From JBMYYE01 sp049609065 (GTDB lineage Bacteria; Pseudomonadota; Alphaproteobacteria; Rhodobacterales; Rhodobacteraceae), in assembly GCA_049609065.1 (NCBI GenBank), contig JBMYYE010000071.1, positions 1 to 11,981 on the forward strand: 11,981 bases of DNA. The letters are read 5' to 3'. The translations under genes were made by a program, and so were the position numbers. Each line of letters begins with the position of its first letter. The stretch's first letter is position 1. The notes below the pieces were generated by a model that was not told the origin of the DNA, did not search any database, and saw nothing but the letters and a program-made list of their open reading frames with translations. Below are positions 1 to 7,353 of the stretch, piece after piece.

Positions 1-391
1 CTTCAAGAGTAAGGATTGGCGCGTCTTCGTCATAGGTGATTTTGGCCAGCCGTGCCGCTTTGCGCGCGGCAAGATGGGATGTGGCTATCACGAGGAAAAT
101 GGGTTGCCCGAGATAGTGAACAGGACCGTCCGACAAAAGCGGTTCATCATGCACGGAGGGGGACACATCATTGGAAAATGGCAGCATGTCTGCGGTCATC
201 ACATCAACCACGCCTTCCGCGGTGCGGACCGTATCAAGGTTTAGATCGGTGATCACGCCACGGGCAATATCCGAGAGGCCAAAGGCCAAATGTAAGCAAT
301 CCTCAGGCACAGGAATATCGTCAATATAGCGCGCAGAGCCCGCCACATGTAAGGGGGCCGCATCATGGGGGAGGGATTTTCCAACACTCAT
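1..391 (-). CDS. xdhB: Xanthine dehydrogenase molybdopterin-binding subunit XdhB (N-terminal part, cut by window edge)
   Basis: This is the large subunit of bacterial xanthine dehydrogenase, which carries the molybdenum cofactor and oxidises hypoxanthine and xanthine to urate in the cytoplasm. The minus-strand frame is open from the ATG at 391-389 to the window edge, giving 130 residues. It begins MSVGKSLPHDAAPLHVAGSA and continues with ARYIDDIPVPEDCLHLAF (about residues 20-37). Near residues 94-115 it has a GQPIFLVIATSHLAARKAA segment. Both stretches are typical of the first domain of the XdhB/aldehyde oxidase family. The start overlaps the xdhA stop as ATGA, so the two are probably translationally coupled and co-transcribed. 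The family is usually about 770-790 residues, so most of the protein, including the molybdopterin and catalytic Glu regions, lies outside the window. Truncation is by the window, not biological. The gene after it, often xdhC, cannot be seen. Confidence 0.9.
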   Translation of the reverse strand, partial: MSVGKSLPHDAAPLHVAGSARYIDDIPVPEDCLHLAFGLSDIARGVITDLNLDTVRTAEGVVDVMTADMLPFSNDVSPSVHDEPLLSDGPVHYLGQPIFLVIATSHLAARKAARLAKITYDEDAPILTLE

Positions 392-1746
392 AGGGCAACC
401 TCGAACACATCAACGGGTTCACCGTTTAAGTCCGCAAAATAACGGGTCAGGAGGTTCTTTGCGATAGCCATACGGTAATCTTTTGAGGCGCGCATATCAG
501 AAAGCGGTGTGAAATCGTTTTCGAAATAATCGGTCGCCGCGCTGATCGTTTCATGCGTCCAAGGCGCGCCGATTAAGGCGGCTTCAACCGTGGTTGCGCG
601 TTTTGGAATGCCTGCCATGCCACCAAAGGCGATGCGGGCTTTGGTGATTTTCCCTTCAATGACGGTGATATTAAAACAGCCTAAGACGGCGGAAATATCT
701 TGGTCAAACCGTTTGGAAATTTTATAGCATTTGAGGGTGTTTTCTGCCTTCGGTATTATAAGGGCCTCAACGATTTCGTCTGGACGGAGATCTTGTTTTC
801 CATAGTCGATAAAATAATCCTCAAGCAGGGTTTCACGTGTGCGTGTGGCCGACCGTAGCCTAAGGCGCGCGCCCAATGCGATGAGCGCAGGCGGCCCGTC
901 CCCAATGGGCGATCCGTTTGCGATATTGCCACCGATGGTGGCGGAGTTGCGCACCTGCATGGAAGCATATCGCGACAACATACGTGCCAAATCAGGGGCA
1001 ATGGATGTGATGGCTTTTTGAAAATCATTCACCGTGACCGCCGCGCCGATTTCGATTTCGGCGCCGGTGTCATGTATGGCGCAAAGTTCGGGGATATCCG
1101 CGATGAAGGCCATGTGTTTGGGGGCCATCAAACGTTTGGTGACCCAAAGCCCGACATCTGTGGCGCCTGCAACCAAAGTGCCGTCAGGATTGGCAGCGCG
1201 CCATTTTAAAAGTGCGTCAATCGTTTGTGGTCGTGGATCAGCAGCGGCGTCGATGGGTGTGTGGTCCATCCAGTTTGGAACAGGGGTGCCCAAGGCGGCT
1301 TCTGCGGCGCGAATGATCGGCGCATAGCCCGTGCAGCGGCATAGGTTTCCGGCGAGGATTTCATCGAAGTTATCCGCGCCATTGGTGTGTGCGGCAACCA
1401 ATGACATCACGATCCCAGGGGTGCAAAATCCACATTGTGATCCATGGTGATCGATCATGGCCTGTTGCACGGGATGTAAATCGCCGTTGGGGCCTTTAAT
1501 GCCTTCGACCGTGCGAATGGATTTTCCATGCAGTTGCGACATAAATAGGATGCAGGCATTCACCGCACGTGCACGGTCCGCGTCTTGGACTATGACGGTG
1601 CAGGCTCCGCAGTCGCCTTCGTTGCAGCCTTCTTTTGTGCCTTTTAGGCTGCGCATTTCCCGCAAGTAATCGAGCAAAGTCAGGGTGTCTGGGCACGACT
1701 GTAGGGTGATCGCTTCGCCATTTAGTCGAAACATAATCGCAGTCAT
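388..1746 (-). CDS. xdhA: Xanthine dehydrogenase small subunit XdhA (2x[2Fe-2S] and FAD)
   Basis: This 452-residue subunit carries electrons from the molybdenum site in XdhB through two [2Fe-2S] clusters to FAD and then to NAD+. The plant-type ferredoxin domain (about 1-80) shows CNEGDCGACTV with C41, C46 and C49, plus C65 as the likely fourth ligand. The helical [2Fe-2S] domain (about 85-155) has CGFC (C105, C108) and CRC (C136, C138). The FAD-binding domain (about 175-340) has LVAGATDVG near 191 and GGNIANGSPIGD at 272-283, followed by a CO dehydrogenase flavoprotein C-terminal type domain. All eight cluster cysteines are present. Length agrees with two-subunit bacterial enzymes such as that of Rhodobacter capsulatus. 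Start choice is not firm: the first ATG (1746) is used, with an AGAAGG 16-17 nt upstream, longer than usual; a second ATG lies four codons later. It overlaps xdhB by 4 bp and is divergent from dnaE. Confidence 0.95.
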   Translation of the reverse strand: MTAIMFRLNGEAITLQSCPDTLTLLDYLREMRSLKGTKEGCNEGDCGACTVIVQDADRARAVNACILFMSQLHGKSIRTVEGIKGPNGDLHPVQQAMIDHHGSQCGFCTPGIVMSLVAAHTNGADNFDEILAGNLCRCTGYAPIIRAAEAALGTPVPNWMDHTPIDAAADPRPQTIDALLKWRAANPDGTLVAGATDVGLWVTKRLMAPKHMAFIADIPELCAIHDTGAEIEIGAAVTVNDFQKAITSIAPDLARMLSRYASMQVRNSATIGGNIANGSPIGDGPPALIALGARLRLRSATRTRETLLEDYFIDYGKQDLRPDEIVEALIIPKAENTLKCYKISKRFDQDISAVLGCFNITVIEGKITKARIAFGGMAGIPKRATTVEAALIGAPWTHETISAATDYFENDFTPLSDMRASKDYRMAIAKNLLTRYFADLNGEPVDVFEVAL

Positions 1747-1762
1747 AAAATGTCCAATGCCG

Positions 1763-1789
1763 CCTTCTTTTCGGAAGGATTACTCCTTC
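1763..1789 (-). promoter_or_regulatory. Structured xdhA leader with two competing hairpins
   Basis: Read on the minus strand, the leader holds GAAGGA (1789-1784), TCCTTC (1779-1774) and GAAGG (1767-1763). The middle element can pair with either flank: a perfect 6-bp stem with loop GTAA, or a 5-bp stem with a 6-nt loop. The third element is the only Shine-Dalgarno-like sequence upstream of xdhA, so the two pairings would leave it free or hide it. The inverted repeats are seen directly; a regulatory role is inferred. The 1774-1789 palindrome could instead be a protein operator. Confidence 0.35.
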
Positions 1790-1884
1790 AGTGCAGCGAC
1801 CCGATGCGACGTAAAGCGCGCTGCCCTCCCTATTGAAAACCTAGGAAAGCCGCAAATCGGCGCGCTGGCAAGAGGTTTCTTTCG

Positions 1885-1914
1885 GTTTTTCCAAAAGGCA
1901 GCTTTCGGAAAAAC
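1885..1914. repeat. Inverted repeat / hairpin in the xdhA-dnaE intergenic region
   Basis: GTTTTTCC at 1885-1892 is exactly complementary to GGAAAAAC at 1907-1914. Inside, AAAG (1894-1897) pairs with CTTT (1902-1905), leaving one mismatch (A1893/C1906) and loop GCAG. Together this is a 12-bp stem with one mismatch, ending 44 bp before the dnaE ATG. No T-run follows on the dnaE side, so it does not look like a terminator. It may be a dnaE 5' UTR hairpin or a protein-binding site between the divergent genes. I saw no strong -35/-10 pair elsewhere in 1747-1958. Confidence 0.45.
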
Positions 1915-1958
1915 AAAATGTGCTTTTGTCTCTTGGAGCGAGCGATTAGGGTGGCTCC

Positions 1959-4900
1959 ATGTCCAATACACCTCGATTCATTCACCTTCGATTGCACACG
2001 GAATATTCCCTTCTAGAAGGGGCCGTTCCGGTGAAAAAACTTGCCGGTCTATGCGAAGGCGCAGGGATGCCCGCGGTGGCTGTGACCGACACGAATAGCA
2101 TGTTTTGTGCGCTTGAAGCGTCCGAATATCTGTCGGGGGCAGGGGTGCAACCGATCATCGGTTGTCAGGTCGATGTCGCCTATGAACAAGCAGAACAAGG
2201 CGATAGCAAAATCCGCCTGCCTGCGCCGTTGGTGTTCTTGGCGCAAAATGAAACGGGTTATGAAAACCTGATGAAACTGTCCACGGCGCTTTATGTGACC
2301 AATCAATCGGGCATTCCCCAAATTACATTGGATGATATTGCCACATTGAATGAGGGGCTGATTTGTTTGACCGGCGGGCCAGACGGCCCGGTGGGGCGGT
2401 TTTTACGTAGTGGTCAGCGCGCCAAAGCCGAAAGCCTGATGGTGCGGCTGAAAGGTATTTTTTCAGATCGCCTTTATGTCGAATTGCAACGTCACCCCGA
2501 AGAAAATGGGCAGCCCGAAGCCGAACGCGCATCAGAGCAGGGCCATATTGAAATGGCTTATGCCATGGAACTACCCTTGGTGGCGACCAATGATGTGTTT
2601 TTCCCAAAAACCGACATGTATGAGGCCCATGATGCGCTTATTTGCATCAAAGAGGGGGCCTATGTTGATCAGCAAGATGACCGCCGCCGCTTGACCGCAC
2701 AGCACTATTTTAAGTCACAAGAGGAAATGATTGCACTTTTCGCGGACCTTCCAGAGGCGATTGAAAATACGGTGGAAATTGCAAAACGCTGTGCGTTTAA
2801 GGCCTATAAGCGTGATCCGATTTTGCCGAAATTTGCCGATGATGAGGTTGTTGAATTGCGCCGTCAGGCCAATACGGGTCTTCAATCGCGCTTGGCGGTT
2901 ATTCCGCATGCCGTGAGTGTTGAAGACTATCAAAAGCGGCTCGATTTTGAGCTTGATATCATCGAAGGTATGGGGTTTCCGGGGTATTTTTTGATCGTTG
3001 CGGACTTCATTAAATGGGCCAAGGATCACAATATTCCTGTGGGACCGGGCCGTGGGTCGGGCGCGGGGTCCTTGGTGGCCTATGCCTTGACGGTCACGGA
3101 CCTTGATCCCCTTCGCTATAGTTTGCTTTTTGAACGCTTCTTGAACCCTGAACGTGTATCGATGCCTGACTTCGATATCGATTTTTGCATGGATCGCCGC
3201 GAAGAAGTCATTCGCTATGTGCAGGAAAAATATGGCCGCGATAAGGTGGGACAGATCATTACCTTTGGCGCCCTTTTGTCCAAAGCGGCCGTGCGTGATG
3301 TTGGCCGTGTGTTGCAGATGCCCTATGGTCAAGTGGATCGCCTGTCAAAGCTCATTCCCGTTGAGGGGGTGAAACCCGTTTCAATCGTTCAAGCGCTAAA
3401 AGATGAACCGCGTTTACGCGAAGAAGCGCGCAACGAAGAAGTCGTTGATCGGCTTTTGACTTATGGTCAGCAGGTCGAAGGTTTGCTTCGAAATGCGTCC
3501 ACCCACGCGGCGGGTGTGGTGATCGGGGATCGGCCCCTAGATGCGCTAGTGCCGATTTATCAAGATCCGCGATCTGACATGCCTGCGACCCAGTTCAATA
3601 TGAAATGGGTGGAACAAGCGGGCCTCGTGAAGTTTGACTTCTTGGGGCTAAAAACCCTGACCGTCATTCAAAATGCGGTGGACCTCATCAAAGGGGAAGG
3701 CCGCGATCTTCATACGCGCGCAGATGGGGTGATGCTCTATGACCCGCCTGAAGGTGCGGTGAATGAAATCAACGCTATTCCTCTTGATGATGAGGCGACG
3801 TATGACCTCTATGCCTCGGCAAAAACCGTTGCGGTGTTTCAGGTGGAATCGACGGGGATGATGGATGCGCTTAAGCGCATGAAGCCGACTTGTATCGAAG
3901 ATATCGTGGCGCTGGTGGCGCTCTATCGTCCAGGCCCGATGGAAAACATCCCGACCTATTGTGAGGTGAAAAACGGGCTCAAGGACATTACGTCCGTTCA
4001 TCCGCTGATTGATCACATTTTGGCGGAAACCCAAGGCATCATCGTTTACCAAGAACAGGTGATGCAGATCGCGCAGGTTATGGCGAACTACACCCTTGGC
4101 GGGGCGGATTTGCTGCGCCGTGCCATGGGTAAGAAGATCAAAGAGGCGATGGATGCCGAGCGCCCGAAATTCGAAACAGGGGCTGCCGAAAACGGGGTGG
4201 ATGCGAAAAAAGCATCTGAGGTTTTTGACCTTCTGGAAAAATTCGCAAACTATGGGTTCAACAAATCACACGCGGCGGCTTATGCGGTGGTGTCCTACCA
4301 AACGGCATGGCTGAAGGCGAACCATCCGGTTGAGTTTATGGCAGGTGTGATGAATTGCGATATTCACCTGACGGATAAGCTTGGCGTTTACGCAGAAGAG
4401 GTCAAACGCGGCCTTGATATCGAAATTGTGCCGCCCTGTGTGAACCGATCTGAGGCAACGTTTAGCGTTGGCGACGGCAAGATTTTTTATGCGTTAGGTG
4501 CGCTTAAAAACGTTGGTGTGGAAGCGATGAAGCTCATCGTCGAGGCGCGCAAAGTGGATGGCGTATCCAAAGAGTTTGTATCGCTTTTCGACTTGGCGCG
4601 GCGTGTTGATTTAAAACGCGTGGGCAAGCGTCCGCTTGAAATGCTCGCGCGTGCAGGTGCGTTTGATGTGCTCGATAAAAACCGCAGACGCGTATTTGAT
4701 AGTTTGGACGCGTTATCCGCCTATTCGGCCGCGATCCATGAACAGCGCGCGTCAAATCAGGTGTCCTTGTTTGGCGAAGCGGGCGACGATTTACCTGAGC
4801 CACGGTTGCGCAAAGTCGATAACTGGCTGGCGGCAGAGGCGCTCGGGGAGGAACAAAAGGCCATTGGTTTTTACCTCTCGGGTCATCCGCTTGATGATTA

Positions 4901-5471
4901 TATGACGGCGCTTAAACGTAAAAAAATCCTGTCGCTTGTGGAGCTTGAGGAACAAGCGCGTGGTGGGGCCTGTGTGGCAAAGCTTGCCGGCAATATCGCA
5001 GGCAAGCAGGAACGAAAATCGGCGCGTGGCAATCGCTTTGCCTTTGCCCAGCTTACGGATCCAACGGGTGGTTATGAGGTGACGATCTTCTCAGATACGT
5101 TAGAGAAAGCAGGTGAGGTCCTCAGTACGGGCAACAACGTCGTGATCACAGTCGAAGCAACGATGGAAGCAGATCAGCTCAAACTTCTGGCGCGCGGCAT
5201 TCAGCCCATCGACATGGTGGTGGCGGATGTTGGGTCCATGGGGATGCGGATTTATGTGAATGACCCTGAGGTCGTGCCGATGATTGCGGCTACGCTTGGA
5301 CGTGCGAATGACACCAATGCGGTGACCAAAGGTCCGATTGCGTTTCGCCTTTTGGATCCTGCTTTACCAGGTGAGGTCGATATGACCGTTCCGGGCACGT
5401 TTACGATAAATCCCGCAGTGAAAAGTGCGGTGAAATCGCTCGATGGTGTGGAATTGATTGAGGATTACTAG
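1959..5471 (+). CDS. dnaE: DNA polymerase III alpha subunit DnaE (replicative, DnaE1 type)
   Basis: This is the catalytic subunit of the replicative polymerase, 1170 residues. An N-terminal PHP domain (about 5-275) starts RFIHLRLHTEYSLLEG. The C-family polymerase core has GPGRGSGAGS at 362-371, PDFDIDF with the metal-binding aspartates D406 and D408, and VKFDFLGLKTL carrying the third, D560. The fingers region includes YRPGPM (656-661) and YQEQVMQIA (697-705). The helix-hairpin-helix region (about 810-920) precedes a beta-clamp binding motif QVSLF at 934-938, then an OB fold (about 1003-1085) and a C-terminal tail-binding domain. The internal clamp motif, OB fold and length favour the replicative DnaE1 over the mutagenic DnaE2/ImuC. 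An AGGG seven bases before the ATG and the MSNTPRFIHLR beginning support the start. It is divergent from xdhA and converges on slyX with 18 bp between stops. The PHP metal ligands are changed (see findings). Confidence 0.98.
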   Translation: MSNTPRFIHLRLHTEYSLLEGAVPVKKLAGLCEGAGMPAVAVTDTNSMFCALEASEYLSGAGVQPIIGCQVDVAYEQAEQGDSKIRLPAPLVFLAQNETGYENLMKLSTALYVTNQSGIPQITLDDIATLNEGLICLTGGPDGPVGRFLRSGQRAKAESLMVRLKGIFSDRLYVELQRHPEENGQPEAERASEQGHIEMAYAMELPLVATNDVFFPKTDMYEAHDALICIKEGAYVDQQDDRRRLTAQHYFKSQEEMIALFADLPEAIENTVEIAKRCAFKAYKRDPILPKFADDEVVELRRQANTGLQSRLAVIPHAVSVEDYQKRLDFELDIIEGMGFPGYFLIVADFIKWAKDHNIPVGPGRGSGAGSLVAYALTVTDLDPLRYSLLFERFLNPERVSMPDFDIDFCMDRREEVIRYVQEKYGRDKVGQIITFGALLSKAAVRDVGRVLQMPYGQVDRLSKLIPVEGVKPVSIVQALKDEPRLREEARNEEVVDRLLTYGQQVEGLLRNASTHAAGVVIGDRPLDALVPIYQDPRSDMPATQFNMKWVEQAGLVKFDFLGLKTLTVIQNAVDLIKGEGRDLHTRADGVMLYDPPEGAVNEINAIPLDDEATYDLYASAKTVAVFQVESTGMMDALKRMKPTCIEDIVALVALYRPGPMENIPTYCEVKNGLKDITSVHPLIDHILAETQGIIVYQEQVMQIAQVMANYTLGGADLLRRAMGKKIKEAMDAERPKFETGAAENGVDAKKASEVFDLLEKFANYGFNKSHAAAYAVVSYQTAWLKANHPVEFMAGVMNCDIHLTDKLGVYAEEVKRGLDIEIVPPCVNRSEATFSVGDGKIFYALGALKNVGVEAMKLIVEARKVDGVSKEFVSLFDLARRVDLKRVGKRPLEMLARAGAFDVLDKNRRRVFDSLDALSAYSAAIHEQRASNQVSLFGEAGDDLPEPRLRKVDNWLAAEALGEEQKAIGFYLSGHPLDDYMTALKRKKILSLVELEEQARGGACVAKLAGNIAGKQERKSARGNRFAFAQLTDPTGGYEVTIFSDTLEKAGEVLSTGNNVVITVEATMEADQLKLLARGIQPIDMVVADVGSMGMRIYVNDPEVVPMIAATLGRANDTNAVTKGPIAFRLLDPALPGEVDMTVPGTFTINPAVKSAVKSLDGVELIEDY

Positions 5472-5478
5472 ATCCTCA
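5459..5478 (+). terminator. Hairpin across the dnaE stop codon, weak terminator candidate
   Basis: TGAGGAT (5459-5465) and ATCCTCA (5472-5478) form a perfect 7-bp stem with loop TACTAG; the loop contains the dnaE stop codon. It lies between the convergent dnaE and slyX ends, where a terminator is expected, but no T-run follows on either strand. It may instead slow 3' exonucleases or mark a Rho-dependent end. Confidence 0.3.
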
Positions 5479-5489
5479 CCTGCACAGGT

Positions 5490-5699
5490 TTACCAATGCG
5501 GGGGTTTTTGATCAGCAAGCGGCACAGTCCCGCCTATATCAAGTTCGCGCTCGGCCTCACGTTCCATTAACATACGCACACGGTTTGTAAGCAATGCGAC
5601 CTCTGTGCTTTGATCTGTGAGAACATCTGACAGCTCTTCAACCGTGCGGGTGAGGTGCGCGATTTGTTCTTGAAGAGATTGAATTTCTTGTTCCGACAT
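5490..5699 (-). CDS. slyX: SlyX family small coiled-coil protein
   Basis: This 69-residue protein is almost entirely a predicted coiled coil: heptad-spaced leucines, isoleucines and valines run through about residues 3-48 (EIQSLQEQIAHLTRTVEELS onward). A short polar tail ends PLADQKPPHW, matching the PPHY/PPHW end that marks the SlyX family. Family length is about 70 residues, so it is complete. The molecular function of SlyX is not known; the name comes from position next to slyD in Escherichia coli and says nothing about mechanism. The ATG at 5699 is preceded by a GGGG-rich stretch (GTGGGG) at suitable distance, a weak ribosome site. It is a single gene, convergent with dnaE and divergent from hisS. 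No catalytic residues, signal peptide or membrane segment are visible. Confidence 0.85.
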   Translation of the reverse strand: MSEQEIQSLQEQIAHLTRTVEELSDVLTDQSTEVALLTNRVRMLMEREAERELDIGGTVPLADQKPPHW

Positions 5700-5739
5700 G
5701 CGAACCCCACTGATGTTTTGGCGTTCATATCACGGGACC

Positions 5740-5776
5740 CGAGGGCAAAACAGCCCTCGTTTCATATTGTTTTTTG
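5740..5776 (+). terminator. GC-rich hairpin with T-rich tail between slyX and hisS
   Basis: CGAGGGC (5740-5746) pairs perfectly with GCCCTCG (5753-5759) around loop AAAACA, and is followed by TTTCATATTG and then TTTTTT. This resembles a Rho-independent terminator for plus-strand transcription, although the T-run is split. It could stop dnaE read-through before hisS or, if the hisS promoter lies upstream of it, act as a leader attenuator. On the minus strand there is no T-run, so it is not a terminator in the slyX direction. Confidence 0.5.
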
Positions 5777-5814
5777 TCGCAGTTTTGTGACATTTTTCCA
5801 TGTGCGCTTGCCCC

Positions 5815-5844
5815 ACGGGCCTGCATCCGTTAATGCAAGCCCGT
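5815..5844 (+). promoter_or_regulatory. Leader hairpin directly upstream of the hisS ribosome binding site
   Basis: ACGGGC (5815-5820) pairs with GCCCGT (5839-5844), and TGCAT (5822-5826) with ATGCA (5833-5837), around loop CCGTTA with a single C/A mismatch. That is an 11-bp stem plus one mismatch. The stem ends on the base immediately before the AAGGAG Shine-Dalgarno sequence (5845-5850), so pairing would affect ribosome access or protect the 5' end of the mRNA. The pairing is read from sequence; the role is inferred. Confidence 0.5.
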
Positions 5845-5850
5845 AAGGAG
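5845..5850 (+). promoter_or_regulatory. Shine-Dalgarno sequence that fixes the hisS start
   Basis: AAGGAG lies six bases before ATG 5857, a near-ideal ribosome binding site. It rules out the longer in-frame reading from ATG 5800, which would add 19 residues encoded by the leader hairpin and by this site itself. Confidence 0.85.
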
Positions 5851-5856
5851 ATATCC

Positions 5857-7353
5857 ATGGCCAAGCAAAAGAAACAACCTCGTCCTAAGGCGCTCCCTCC
5901 AAAGGGATTTCGCGACTATTTTGGTGAAGAGGTCGCAGCGCGTAAAACGATGCTCGATCAGATCGCTGAGGTTTACCATCATTATGGATTTGAGGCGCTT
6001 GAAAGCTCGGCTGTGGAAACGGTTGAGGCCCTTGGTAAATTCCTCCCCGATGTGGATCGCCCGAACGAAGGCGTGTTTGCATGGCAAGAGGATGACACGG
6101 ATTGGCTGGCGCTTCGCTATGATCTAACGGCGCCTTTGGCGCGGGTTTATGCGCAGTTTAGAAATGATCTTCCGTCGCCCTATCGTCGTTATGCAATGGG
6201 ACCAGTTTGGCGCAATGAAAAACCGGGGCCTGGTCGTTTTCGCCAGTTCTATCAATGTGATGCGGATACAGTTGGCGCGCCATCTGTGGCGGCGGACGCG
6301 GAAATTTGCGCCATGTTGTCGGACACGCTTGAAACCGTGGGTATTCCGCGCGGCGATTATATCGTACGGGTTAATAACCGTAAGGTTCTCAATGGTGTGA
6401 TGGAAGTGGCTGGGGTTCTTGACCCTTCTGATCCCACGAAATTTGAAACTGAACGCGGTACCGTGTTGCGCGCGATTGATAAGCTTGATCGCCTTGGCAT
6501 GGACGGCGTGCGTGCACTTCTGGGCGAAGGTCGCAAAGATGACAGTGGCGACTTTACCAAAGGTGCCGGGCTCTCGGATGAGCAAGCTGACATCATCATG
6601 GGCTTCATGACGGCAAAACGCGACACAGCTGTTGCGACGGCTGCGCGTTTGAATGAATTGGTCACCGGTTCCAACATTGGCGTTGAGGGTGTGAATGAAC
6701 TCCTCACCATCGCGGAATTGATGGATGTGCAAGGATATGGCACGGACCGGATCGAAATTGATCCATCCGTTGTGCGCGGCCTTGGCTATTACACCGGCCC
6801 TGTTTATGAGGCTGAGCTCACATTTGAAATCAAAGACGAAAAAGGTCGCCCGCGTCAGTTCGGTTCTGTTTCAGGCGGTGGACGCTATGATGATCTCGTC
6901 AAGCGCTTCACTGGCCAAGCGGTGCCTGCAACGGGTGTGTCGATCGGTGTTGATCGCTTGCTGGCCGCGCTTCAGGCCAAAGGGCGTATGACACATCATG
7001 CGACGGGTCCCGTCGTTGTGACGGTGATGGACCGTGATCGTTTGAGCGACTATCAAACCATGGTGGCTGAGCTGCGCAATGCGGGCATTCGTGCCGAAAT
7101 GTATTTGGGTAATCCGAAAAATTTCGGCAACCAATTGAAATATGCGGATAAACGCAATTCACCCGTTGCCGTGATTGAAGGCGGCGATGAGAAAGCCAAT
7201 GGCGTGGTGCAGATCAAGGATTTGATTCTTGGGGCGAAAATCGCCGAAAACGCGACGCTTGAAGAGTGGAAAGAACGCCCCTCCCAATTCGAAGTCCCGC
7301 GGAGCGAATTGGTGGCGAAAGTGCGCGAAATCTTAGCGGAAAGTGACGGATAA
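5857..7353 (+). CDS. hisS: Histidyl-tRNA synthetase HisS (derived alphaproteobacterial form)
   Basis: This class II synthetase activates histidine with ATP and attaches it to tRNA-His. It has 498 residues from ATG 5857, longer than the roughly 424 of the Escherichia coli enzyme. A basic N-terminus leads to KGFRDYFGEE (16-25). LRYDLTAPLARVYAQF (86-101) is the HisRS histidine/ATP-site region. The motif 2 area reads GPVWRNEKPGPGRFRQFYQC (115-134). A helical insertion follows (about 200-290). VVRGLGYYTGPVYEAEL (305-321) is the second histidine signature with the catalytic arginine at R307. GGRYDDLV is at 341-348 and motif 3 SIGVDRLLAAL at 362-372. The C-terminal anticodon-binding domain spans about 385-495. 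It is first in a tight operon: its stop touches the hisZ ATG with no spacer. It is probably controlled by the 157-bp upstream region with two hairpins. The signature has Gly310 where canonical HisRS has Asp. Confidence 0.97.
   Translation: MAKQKKQPRPKALPPKGFRDYFGEEVAARKTMLDQIAEVYHHYGFEALESSAVETVEALGKFLPDVDRPNEGVFAWQEDDTDWLALRYDLTAPLARVYAQFRNDLPSPYRRYAMGPVWRNEKPGPGRFRQFYQCDADTVGAPSVAADAEICAMLSDTLETVGIPRGDYIVRVNNRKVLNGVMEVAGVLDPSDPTKFETERGTVLRAIDKLDRLGMDGVRALLGEGRKDDSGDFTKGAGLSDEQADIIMGFMTAKRDTAVATAARLNELVTGSNIGVEGVNELLTIAELMDVQGYGTDRIEIDPSVVRGLGYYTGPVYEAELTFEIKDEKGRPRQFGSVSGGGRYDDLVKRFTGQAVPATGVSIGVDRLLAALQAKGRMTHHATGPVVVTVMDRDRLSDYQTMVAELRNAGIRAEMYLGNPKNFGNQLKYADKRNSPVAVIEGGDEKANGVVQIKDLILGAKIAENATLEEWKERPSQFEVPRSELVAKVREILAESDG

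Noticed and set aside
1685..2098. 137-codon plus-strand frame spanning xdhA start, intergenic region and dnaE start
   Set aside because: It overlaps two well-supported genes at both ends and its product shows no recognisable sequence.
2715..3332. 205-codon antisense frame in dnaE
   Set aside because: It covers the intact polymerase core including GPGRGSGAGS and PDFDIDF on the plus strand; no family resemblance of its own.
5800..5856. In-frame N-terminal extension of HisRS from ATG 5800 (19 extra residues)
   Set aside because: The extension would encode the leader hairpin and the AAGGAG ribosome site, and has no ribosome site of its own; ATG 5857 fits the family start.
5760..5856. Histidine-rich leader peptide for classical his operon attenuation
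   Set aside because: No frame contains a run of His codons; the hisS frame has a single CAT in this stretch.
6124..6732. 202-codon antisense frame in hisS
   Set aside because: It is fully contained in hisS over conserved synthetase motifs and has no ribosome site or recognisable domain.
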